Assembly (NCBI GenBank): GCA_034927775.1
Contig: JAYFPL010000211.1
Span: forward strand, 1-21,949
DNA length: 21,949 bases
Source of the DNA: IOR16 sp034927775
GTDB taxonomy: Bacteria; Bacillota; Clostridia; Peptostreptococcales; Anaerovoracaceae
Direction of reading: 5' to 3'
Part shown: positions 6,869-13,643 of the stretch, in pieces
Layout of the letters: each line of letters begins with the position of its first letter
How positions within the stretch are numbered: the first letter of the stretch is position 1
The notes under the pieces: generated by a model
Database searches by the model: none
Seen by the model: the letters and a program-made list of their open reading frames with translations, nothing else
What the model was told of the DNA's origin: nothing
Program-made: the position numbers and the translations under genes

Positions 6869-7705
6869 ATGGCATCGATAAAAAGAGAACAGATTGTTGG
6901 AATGAATCAACATTACAGAAGATTCTCCTTTGATTATTTTCTTGATTGTCAGCAAAAGTTGGGGGTTCAAAATATAGAATTATGGTGTGGCTCCTCGCAT
7001 TTTTGGTTAGATCATCAAGGGTATGGAGATATAACACTCTTAAAGAGAAAGCTTGAAGATCATAATATGAAAATTGTTTCAGTTACATCACCAAGCTGTG
7101 CATACCAGTATCAATATGCATCTCAAGAGCCAGATGGCTTAAAGAAAAGTTTTCAATACTTTAAAAATGGAATTAGATTAGCAGCGCAACTTGAGGCAAA
7201 ATGCGTGGTTGTAAATTCCGGATGGGGGTATTGGAACGAAGATCCAGATGTAATGTGGGAACGTTCTAGAGAAAATCTGAGAAAACTGGCAGAAGTTGCA
7301 GCGGAAGAAGGCGTTTATCTTGTCATGGAATCCTTGAGAACGGATGAGTCAAATATAGTCAACAGTTTGCAGACGTCAAAGAAAATGTATGATGAAGTTA
7401 ATCATCCGAACTTGAAAATGATGGTGGATACGATTGCTACCGGAGCTGCAGGAGAATCGCTTACGGATTGGTTTGAAACATTTGGAAAAGATTTAATTCA
7501 TATGCACTTTTTAGATGGGGATCCTTATGTACATAATGCTTGGGGTGATGGGAATACTCCTTTGGAAAGCCAGCTACAAGTTCTAAATGATTGGGCATAT
7601 GAGGGCTATCTGGTGCAGGAAATTGCAGATGAGAGTTATTTTTCTGATCCGTTTGCAGCGGATATTAAAAATATAAGAGTATTAGAACGATTTATTGTGG
7701 ATTAA
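6869..7705 (+). CDS. Sugar phosphate isomerase/epimerase-family TIM-barrel protein (intact metal site)
   Basis: This 278-residue protein has the xylose isomerase-like TIM-barrel fold shared by D-tagatose/D-psicose 3-epimerases, IolE and hydroxypyruvate isomerase. The four expected metal ligands are visible: E154 (LVMES), D187 (MMVDT), H213 (HMHFLDG) and E251 (LVQEI). It would catalyse proton transfer on a ketose or ketouronate, for example a C3 epimerisation, but the substrate cannot be read from sequence. Within a uronate operon, a keto-uronate such as tagaturonate or fructuronate is a reasonable guess. An in-frame ATG at 6863 is only two bases from AGGGG (6856-6860), whereas ATG 6869 is eight bases away, so 6869 is chosen. 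It starts 11 bases after its degenerate paralog. Confidence 0.87.
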   Translation: MASIKREQIVGMNQHYRRFSFDYFLDCQQKLGVQNIELWCGSSHFWLDHQGYGDITLLKRKLEDHNMKIVSVTSPSCAYQYQYASQEPDGLKKSFQYFKNGIRLAAQLEAKCVVVNSGWGYWNEDPDVMWERSRENLRKLAEVAAEEGVYLVMESLRTDESNIVNSLQTSKKMYDEVNHPNLKMMVDTIATGAAGESLTDWFETFGKDLIHMHFLDGDPYVHNAWGDGNTPLESQLQVLNDWAYEGYLVQEIADESYFSDPFAADIKNIRVLERFIVD

Positions 7706-7711
7706 TCCCAT

Positions 7712-7725
7712 TGAAACCGTTTTGT
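7712..7725. promoter_or_regulatory. cre-like (CcpA) site 1
   Basis: TGAAACCGTTTTGT fits 8 of the 10 fixed bases of the catabolite-responsive element TGNAANCGNTNNCA; only the final CA differs. It lies in the 98-base gap before the binding-protein gene. Uronate operons in Bacillota are commonly under carbon catabolite control, so the match is plausible but short. Confidence 0.35.
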
Positions 7726-7757
7726 TTGGAATCAAAAAATAATATCAACAGTTAGTA

Positions 7758-7772
7758 ACATGGTTAACATGT
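7758..7772. promoter_or_regulatory. Palindrome ahead of the binding-protein gene
   Basis: ACATGGTTAACATGT is a 15-base palindrome with one mismatched pair, containing the GT...AC pattern seen in many FadR-type operators. It precedes a possible -10 box TATAAA (7776-7781), for which only a weak -35 can be found. It may mark an internal, regulated promoter that boosts the binding protein. Confidence 0.35.
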
Positions 7773-7779
7773 AACTATA

Positions 7780-7793
7780 AATAAACGCTTACA
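7780..7793. promoter_or_regulatory. cre-like (CcpA) site 2
   Basis: On the minus strand TGTAAGCGTTTATT matches 8 of 10 fixed cre bases. It abuts the AGGAGG ribosome site (7793-7798) of the binding-protein gene and overlaps the possible -10 box, a position where CcpA would block an internal promoter or act as a roadblock. Confidence 0.38.
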
Positions 7794-7803
7794 GGAGGTT
7801 GTT

Positions 7804-8646
7804 ATGAGAAAGTTGAAAAAAATTTTAATGGTGATTCTGATTTTAACTCTGACATTTGCTATGGCAGCATGTAAAGAAAATGTTGAAAATGAAGAAACAA
7901 ATACCGGTGATGGCTCCTTACAAAGAGTTTTAGATGCAGGAAAACTATCTGTTGGATGTGAAGGAAATTGGGTTCCTTACATTTACAATGAAGATGGAAC
8001 CGGAGAATTGGTCGGGTTTGAAGTTGAGATTGCAAAGGAAATTGCTTCTAGATTAGGTGTTGAAGCCGATTTCAATGTGGCAAGTCAATGGGATGGCGTT
8101 ATTGCAGGGTTGGATGCAAAGAGATACGATACTGTCATTTGTGGGACAAACCCGAATCCGGAGAGAAAAGAAAAGTATTATATGACGCTTTCCTATGCAG
8201 AAAGTCCAATTGCTTTGGTTGTTGCAAAGGATAATACAGAGATTACTGGATTTGATAAGTTAGAAGGTAAGCTTTGTGCAAACTCACTAACGAGTTCATC
8301 CGGACAGATTGCACGAAATTATGGTGCAGAGTTATCCGATTGCAATTTGACACAGGCAATGGATTTATTAGTAACTGGAAGAGCGGATGCGCACGTAAAT
8401 AATCTAACTTCTATTGTAGAATTTTTAAAAGAAAAACCAGACACTAAAGTAAAAGTTGCTGCTATTTATGAACCAGAAAACAGTTATGAAATTGAATCTG
8501 CTGCAATGTTCCGTAAAGAAGATGAGGAATTGGGTAAAGAAGTCGATAAGATCATTCAAGAAATGATCGATGACGGCACTTGCTACAATTTAGCTGAAAA
8601 ATATTTCGGAAAAGAAGTTGCTGACAATACAAAGATTTATCAATAA
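7804..8646 (+). CDS. ABC transporter substrate-binding lipoprotein (family 3), probable uronate binder
   Basis: This is a 280-residue extracellular solute-binding protein. A basic N-terminus, a hydrophobic stretch (7-20) and the lipobox MAAC place the lipidated cysteine at C23, so it is anchored outside the membrane. The SBP family 3 fold is shown by LVGFEVEIAKEIASRLG (69-85), WDGVIAGLDAKRYD and NPNPERKEKYY. R121 is the Arg that clamps the ligand carboxylate in amino-acid relatives. At the place of the Asp that binds the alpha-amino group (GlnH D157; GRADAVLHD), this protein has N200 in GRADAHVNN. That change argues against an amino-acid ligand and fits a sugar acid (inference). AGGAGG lies five bases before the ATG. 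It has its own 98-base leader with candidate control sites. Confidence 0.93.
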   Translation: MRKLKKILMVILILTLTFAMAACKENVENEETNTGDGSLQRVLDAGKLSVGCEGNWVPYIYNEDGTGELVGFEVEIAKEIASRLGVEADFNVASQWDGVIAGLDAKRYDTVICGTNPNPERKEKYYMTLSYAESPIALVVAKDNTEITGFDKLEGKLCANSLTSSSGQIARNYGAELSDCNLTQAMDLLVTGRADAHVNNLTSIVEFLKEKPDTKVKVAAIYEPENSYEIESAAMFRKEDEELGKEVDKIIQEMIDDGTCYNLAEKYFGKEVADNTKIYQ

Positions 8647-8678
8647 TACATACATAGAACGTTATTTTCTAAAGTGGG

Positions 8679-8712
8679 TTGCCGCAGCTATCCGCTGCGG
8701 CAATTTCATTTT
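8679..8712 (+). promoter_or_regulatory. Strong hairpin between binding-protein and permease genes
   Basis: TTGCCGCAGC (8679-8688) and GCTGCGGCAA (8694-8703) form a perfect 10-bp, GC-rich stem with a 5-base loop, followed by TTTCATTTT. The T run is broken, so it is probably a leaky terminator or a 3' stabiliser. Such elements keep binding-protein mRNA more abundant than permease mRNA in many ABC operons. Confidence 0.72.
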
Positions 8713-8742
8713 GCATAGTAATTATAGGAGGGAGTCCTTTAT

Positions 8743-9426
8743 ATGCTCACTTTTAACAGTGCTGTTGACCTGCTACTCCGCTCATTCTGGCCACTATTTA
8801 AGGCGGGACTTATCGTAACGGTACCTCTTACGTTACTATCCTTTGCTTTGGGATTGGTTGGAGCATTTATCGTAGCACTGATGCGTCTTTCAAAATTTAA
8901 ACCATTATCGTTTTTTGCTGCTATTTTTGTTTGGCTGATTCGAGGAACACCATTAATCGTACAATTATTTGTTATATTTTATGGACTTCCAAAGGCAGGC
9001 ATTATATTTACTCCCTTTGTATCCGCGGTGATTGGATTGACAATGAGCCAGAGTGCATACAATTCTGAAGTCATTCGTTCTGCACTTATTTCCATATCAA
9101 AGGGACAATGGGAAGCTACAAAGGCATTGGGTATGACAAAATTCTTAACCATGAGATATGTTATCATTCCTCAGGCTGCTTTGGTTGCAGTGCCTCCATT
9201 GGGCAATTCTTTTATCAGTTTACTAAAAGATACTTCTTTGGTAGCAACTTTGACTGTTGCTGAAATTTTTCAGACAGGGCAGCAAATCACTGCGATTACA
9301 TACGAACCATTGTTATTGTATTTGGAAGTTGCTTTTGTATATTTAATTTTTAGTACAGGATTAACATATTTACAGGAATTTACAGAGAAAAAGCTCGGGA
9401 AACACCTTGTAGAACAACGAAGTTAA
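8743..9426 (+). CDS. ABC transporter permease, polar-amino-acid (HisM/GlnP-like) family
   Basis: This 227-residue membrane protein has about five transmembrane segments (roughly 21-46, 55-82, 88-104, 145-165, 188-208). RGTPLIVQLF (67-76) is a hallmark of the polar-amino-acid permease family. The cytoplasmic EAA loop that contacts the ATPase is at 112-145 (SISKGQWEATKALGM). A single permease gene is present, so a homodimer is expected. It works with the lipoprotein at 7804 and the ATPase at 3709. AGGAGGGAG lies 8 bases ahead of the ATG. The product would probably be annotated as an amino-acid permease by similarity; its place between the binding protein and uxuB argues for uronate transport. 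Confidence 0.93.
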   Translation: MLTFNSAVDLLLRSFWPLFKAGLIVTVPLTLLSFALGLVGAFIVALMRLSKFKPLSFFAAIFVWLIRGTPLIVQLFVIFYGLPKAGIIFTPFVSAVIGLTMSQSAYNSEVIRSALISISKGQWEATKALGMTKFLTMRYVIIPQAALVAVPPLGNSFISLLKDTSLVATLTVAEIFQTGQQITAITYEPLLLYLEVAFVYLIFSTGLTYLQEFTEKKLGKHLVEQRS

Positions 9427-9440
9427 TAGGGAGAATAAAG

Positions 9441-11075
9441 ATGAAGCTTACGAGAAAAGGAATCCAATGTGCAGAAGAATGGAATCGTGCAGGAATTGGC
9501 TTGCCGCAGTATGATATAGATACCATTAATAAAAATACAATAGAAAATCCACGATGGATTCATTTTGGAGCCGGTAATATTTTTAGGGGATTTTTAGCAG
9601 CAGTACAACAAAAACTTTTAAATAAAGGATGTACAGATTATGGAATCATTGCTGTTGAATCTTTTGATTATCAAATCATTGATAAAGTGTATGTTCCGTA
9701 TGACAATCTCTCTCTTCTTGTATTAATGGCACATGATGGTACTATGCAAAAAGATGTTATTTCTTCAGTATCTGAAAGCCTTAAAGCAGATAGTACTAAT
9801 ACGAAACAGTGGGAACGGCTACAGGAAATTTTTCAGAGCTCTACGCTTCAAATGGTTAGTTTTACAATTACCGAAAAAGGATATGCCTTAAAACAAATGA
9901 ATGGAGAATGGCAGCCAGTTGTGGATGCAGATATGAAAAATGGTCCAGCTACTCCAAAACATACAATTTCGATAATTACATCATTACTCTATAAAAGATA
10001 TCAGTCAGGTAAATATCCTCTTGCTGTGGTAAGTATGGACAATTGCGCTAGAAATGGTGAAAAACTTTGCAACAGTATAATTACCATTGCAACAAATTGG
10101 CGTGATCAGGGATATGTGGAAGATGATTTTCTAGATTATCTGAAGAATGATAGTTCTATCACATTTCCTTGGACCATGATTGATAAAATAACACCACATC
10201 CATCTGTAGATATACAACAAATGCTTTTAGAACAAAATTTAGAAGATATGAATATTGTTGAAACCAATACAGGAACTTTGACTGCACCTTATGTTAATTC
10301 AGAAGTTAAAGAATATTTGGTAGTGGAAGATTGTTTTCCAAATGGCAGGCCGTGTTTGGAAAAAGCAGGTGTGATTTTTACAGATCGAGTTACCGTTGAC
10401 TTAACCGAAAAAATGAAGGTAGGTACCTGCCTAAATCCTCTCCATACAGCTTTGGCAATATTTGGATGCCTTTTGGGATATCAATCCATTGCCGAAGAAA
10501 TAAAGAATAAAGACTTGCTTGGACTTGTTAATAAAATTGCTTTTGATGAAGGCATGCCAGTTGTAGCTGATCCGGGAATTATTGATCCAAAGGCATTTGT
10601 AAAAGAAGTCATTGAACAAAGATTTACTAATCTGTATATACCAGATACGCCGCAAAGAATTGCAGCGGATACTTCGCAAAAAATACCAGTGCGATATGGA
10701 AAAACATTAGAATCTTACTTGCAGAGAAACGATTCATCCATTCAAACATTGACTTATATACCATTAGTATTTGCAGCTTGGTGTCGATATTTGATTGGTA
10801 TTGATGATGAAGGAAATCCAATGAAACTTAGTCCAGACCCACAACTGCTACAGTTACAAAAGTGCTTAGAAGGGTTATCTCTTGGAAATTTGGAAAATTA
10901 TGAGAAAAAATTAAGACCGATTTTAAAGAATAAAGATATTTTTGGCGTGGATTTATATGAAGTAAAATTAGCAAACAGAATAGCTTGTATGTTTTATACC
11001 ATGTTGATTGAAAAAGGTGGAGTTAGAAAGACATTAACGAGTTATTTACATGAAGAAAGAGAGAGCTGCATATGA
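9441..11075 (+). CDS. uxuB: Fructuronate reductase (mannonate oxidoreductase), mannitol dehydrogenase family
   Basis: This 544-residue NAD-dependent enzyme would reduce D-fructuronate to D-mannonate in the glucuronate branch. The N-terminal dinucleotide-binding strand is WIHFGAGNIFRGF (39-51). The catalytic segment is K326...N332-P-L-H335 within KMKVGTCLNPLHTALA, giving K-x5-N, one residue longer than the K-x4-N of mannitol dehydrogenase and of the UxaB copy in this operon. The length is longer than E. coli UxuB (486) but usual for the Bacillota form. It is followed by uxuA with an ATGA stop-start overlap, which supports the UxuB rather than UxaB assignment. GGGAG is eight bases before the ATG. 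Confidence 0.9.
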   Translation: MKLTRKGIQCAEEWNRAGIGLPQYDIDTINKNTIENPRWIHFGAGNIFRGFLAAVQQKLLNKGCTDYGIIAVESFDYQIIDKVYVPYDNLSLLVLMAHDGTMQKDVISSVSESLKADSTNTKQWERLQEIFQSSTLQMVSFTITEKGYALKQMNGEWQPVVDADMKNGPATPKHTISIITSLLYKRYQSGKYPLAVVSMDNCARNGEKLCNSIITIATNWRDQGYVEDDFLDYLKNDSSITFPWTMIDKITPHPSVDIQQMLLEQNLEDMNIVETNTGTLTAPYVNSEVKEYLVVEDCFPNGRPCLEKAGVIFTDRVTVDLTEKMKVGTCLNPLHTALAIFGCLLGYQSIAEEIKNKDLLGLVNKIAFDEGMPVVADPGIIDPKAFVKEVIEQRFTNLYIPDTPQRIAADTSQKIPVRYGKTLESYLQRNDSSIQTLTYIPLVFAAWCRYLIGIDDEGNPMKLSPDPQLLQLQKCLEGLSLGNLENYEKKLRPILKNKDIFGVDLYEVKLANRIACMFYTMLIEKGGVRKTLTSYLHEERESCI

Positions 11076-12163
11076 AAATGACATTTCGTTGGTTCGGGAG
11101 AGAAATGGATCCGATACCTTTAAAATATATTAAGCAGATTCCCAATATAACGGGAGTTGTTACTTCGCTGATGGATATTCCGGTTGGAGAGGAGTGGCCA
11201 CTTTCTCGAATCATGGGATTGAAAAAAGAGATTGCTGATGCAGGACTTGAGATGGAAGTAATTGAAAGTGTAAATATCCATGAGGATATTAAACTTGGGC
11301 TTCCAAGTAGGGACTTGTATATTAAAAACTATATCAAAACAATTAAAAATTTAGAAAAATCAGGTATAAAAGTAATTTGTTATAATTTTATGCCAATCTT
11401 TGACTGGACTAGATCTGATTTAGCAAAAGAGTTGCCAGATGGTTCGAATGCACTGTCTTATGATCAGAGAATTATTGGACAAATAAAAGATGTTCAAGGT
11501 TTTGTAGATAACATTAGAGCAGAGAGCAATGATTTTGAAATGCCAGGTTGGGAATCAGAGAGACTAGAAACCATTCAAGAACTGTTTCGGCTATATGAAG
11601 GTGTAACATCGGATAAATTATTTGATAATCTAAAATACTTTTTAGAAGCAATTATGCCTACTTGTGAGGAATGCGATATTAAAATGGCAATTCATCCAGA
11701 TGATCCACCATGGGATATTTTTGGAATTCCACGAATTGCTAATTGCAAAGAAAATTTGGATCGAATTTTATCATTGGTAGATAGTGAGTACAATAGCATC
11801 ACCTTATGTTCTGGTTCATTGGGTGCTGATTTGAAGAACCATATACCAGAGTTGGTACGATATTTTGGTAAAAAAGGAAGAATCGCTTTTGCGCATATTC
11901 GCAATTTGAAGATACATGAACCAAAGATTTTCCAAGAGTCTTCTCATCTATCTAAAGATGGTTCTTTTGATATGTATGAGATTATGAAAGCGTATGATGA
12001 AATCGGATTTAAAGGCTATGTTAGACCGGATCATGGAAGAATGATATGGGATGAAAAAGGTCGAGCAGGTTATGGCTTATATGATAGAGCACTTGGCATT
12101 GCATATTTGAATGGCTTATGGGAAGCCATTCAAAAGTCGAAGGACACAGGAAGAAGGCTGTAA
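11072..12163 (+). CDS. uxuA: Mannonate dehydratase
   Basis: This 363-residue protein dehydrates D-mannonate to 2-keto-3-deoxy-D-gluconate. Family marks include MTFRWFG at the N-terminus, NFMPIFDWTRSDL (105-117), and the metal and active-site segments H208-P-D-D-PPW, LC246SGS, H275-IRNL and RPD320-H321-GRM. The length is slightly below the E. coli enzyme (394). The start ATG at 11072 overlaps the uxuB stop by four bases (ATGA), so translation is coupled. UxuB and UxuA together complete the glucuronate branch that begins with UxaC. A second in-frame ATG at 11078 is possible and would remove two residues. Confidence 0.96.
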   Translation: MKMTFRWFGREMDPIPLKYIKQIPNITGVVTSLMDIPVGEEWPLSRIMGLKKEIADAGLEMEVIESVNIHEDIKLGLPSRDLYIKNYIKTIKNLEKSGIKVICYNFMPIFDWTRSDLAKELPDGSNALSYDQRIIGQIKDVQGFVDNIRAESNDFEMPGWESERLETIQELFRLYEGVTSDKLFDNLKYFLEAIMPTCEECDIKMAIHPDDPPWDIFGIPRIANCKENLDRILSLVDSEYNSITLCSGSLGADLKNHIPELVRYFGKKGRIAFAHIRNLKIHEPKIFQESSHLSKDGSFDMYEIMKAYDEIGFKGYVRPDHGRMIWDEKGRAGYGLYDRALGIAYLNGLWEAIQKSKDTGRRL

Positions 12164-12164
12164 T

Positions 12165-13643
12165 ATGAAAACATTGACCTATGATACACTAAAAGAAATA
12201 GGAAATAAAGAGTACGTTCTTCAAGATGCGCCAGAAAGAATTCTACAGTTTGGTGAAGGGAACTTTCTTCGCGGATTTGTGGATTACTTTATCGATGTTT
12301 TAAATGAAAAACAGGGGTTTCAAAGTAAGGTAGTTGTTGTCCAGCCAATTGAGACTGGGTTGTGTGATGTAATAAATAAACAAGAGGGATTATACCAACT
12401 ATTTTTAAGAGGGTATAAAGATGGTATGGCAATCAACCAACGAAGGCTGATTAGCTGTATTCAACGAGCGGTGAATCCATATAAGGAGTTTCAAGAATTT
12501 CTTAAAATTGCTTACAATCCAGATTTACGGTTTATTGTTTCAAATACAACAGAAGCAGGCATTGTATATGAAGAAGAATGTCGCTTTGATGAAGCGCCGC
12601 CAAAGAGCTTTCCTGCAAAGTTAACTCGATTTTTATATGAGCGCTTTACTTGTCTTCCAGATTTAGGTTTTGTGATTTTGTCTTGTGAGTTAATTGATAA
12701 TAATGGTGCTGAATTAAAGCGGTGCGTACTAAGGCATGCAAAACAATGGAATTTAGGAATGGATTTTGTTGATTGGATTGAACAGGATAACACTTTTTGC
12801 AGTACATTGGTCGATCGAATTGTAACCGGATACCCGAAACTGGAAGCGGAAGAAATCAATCAAAACAATGCTTATTTGGATGAATTGATTGATACCGCAG
12901 AGCTTTTTGGATTGTGGGTCATTGAAGGACCAGAAAAATTAAAGGAAGAATTGCCTTTTGAAGAAGCGGGATTACCAGTATTATTTACGAATGATCATAC
13001 GCCTTATAAACAAAGAAAAGTTAGAATCTTGAACGGTGCTCATACATCGATGGCACTTGCTGCTTACTTAGCGGGAGAAAACACGGTTCGAGATTGTATT
13101 AATAATGAAGCGATAAAACGGTTTATTCAAGAAACCATTCATCAAGAGATTATACCAACACTATCTTTTCCAAAAGAGGAGTTGATTTCTTTTGCAGATG
13201 CGGTACTGGAGCGATTTGAAAACCCATTTATTAAACATCGTTTGATTGATATTTCTTTGAACTCAGTATCAAAGTGGAAAGCACGTGTTATGCCTACGTT
13301 GGTAGAATATTATAAACTTTTCGAGAGATTTCCGAAGCATATTGTTTTTTCTTTTTCAGCTTTGTTGGCCTTTTATTGTGGTACAGAGTTTTACGATGGA
13401 AAATTGCTTGGGAATCGAAATGGAGAAACCTATTATATTAACGATGCTTCGGAGGTATTAGAATTTTTTTCTAGATACAGTGAGAAGTTGAGTAGCAAAG
13501 AGTTGATAGAAAAATTTGTAGGAGAGGAAAGATTTTTGGGAGAGGATCTGACGCAATATTCTGGCTTTGTGGAAATGGCAACGCATTATTTAGAAGAAAT
13601 TAGAGAAAATGGTATGAAAGCGTGTTTTCATGAAAGCAATTAG
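12165..13643 (+). CDS. uxaB: Tagaturonate reductase (altronate oxidoreductase)
   Basis: This 492-residue mannitol dehydrogenase-family enzyme would reduce D-tagaturonate to D-altronate in the galacturonate branch. The dinucleotide-binding segment is ILQFGEGNFLRGF (26-38), whose FGEGNFLR form is typical of UxaB. The catalytic triad is K285-x4-N290-x2-H293 in KVRILNGAHTS. The open frame reaches back to 12111 inside uxuA, but ATG 12165 has an AAGG ribosome site seven bases ahead, lies one base after the uxuA stop, and matches the family N-terminus, so it is chosen. Its 3' end overlaps uxaA by 14 bases, fitting the pairing of UxaB and UxaA as consecutive steps. Confidence 0.95.
   Translation: MKTLTYDTLKEIGNKEYVLQDAPERILQFGEGNFLRGFVDYFIDVLNEKQGFQSKVVVVQPIETGLCDVINKQEGLYQLFLRGYKDGMAINQRRLISCIQRAVNPYKEFQEFLKIAYNPDLRFIVSNTTEAGIVYEEECRFDEAPPKSFPAKLTRFLYERFTCLPDLGFVILSCELIDNNGAELKRCVLRHAKQWNLGMDFVDWIEQDNTFCSTLVDRIVTGYPKLEAEEINQNNAYLDELIDTAELFGLWVIEGPEKLKEELPFEEAGLPVLFTNDHTPYKQRKVRILNGAHTSMALAAYLAGENTVRDCINNEAIKRFIQETIHQEIIPTLSFPKEELISFADAVLERFENPFIKHRLIDISLNSVSKWKARVMPTLVEYYKLFERFPKHIVFSFSALLAFYCGTEFYDGKLLGNRNGETYYINDASEVLEFFSRYSEKLSSKELIEKFVGEERFLGEDLTQYSGFVEMATHYLEEIRENGMKACFHESN

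Noticed and set aside
6033..7705. Naming either TIM-barrel protein tagaturonate epimerase (UxaE)
   Set aside because: UxaE is a different family, and nothing in these sequences identifies the substrate.
12111..12164. Extension of uxaB back into uxuA
   Set aside because: The extra 18 residues are not family-like; ATG 12165 has a suitable ribosome site directly after the uxuA stop.
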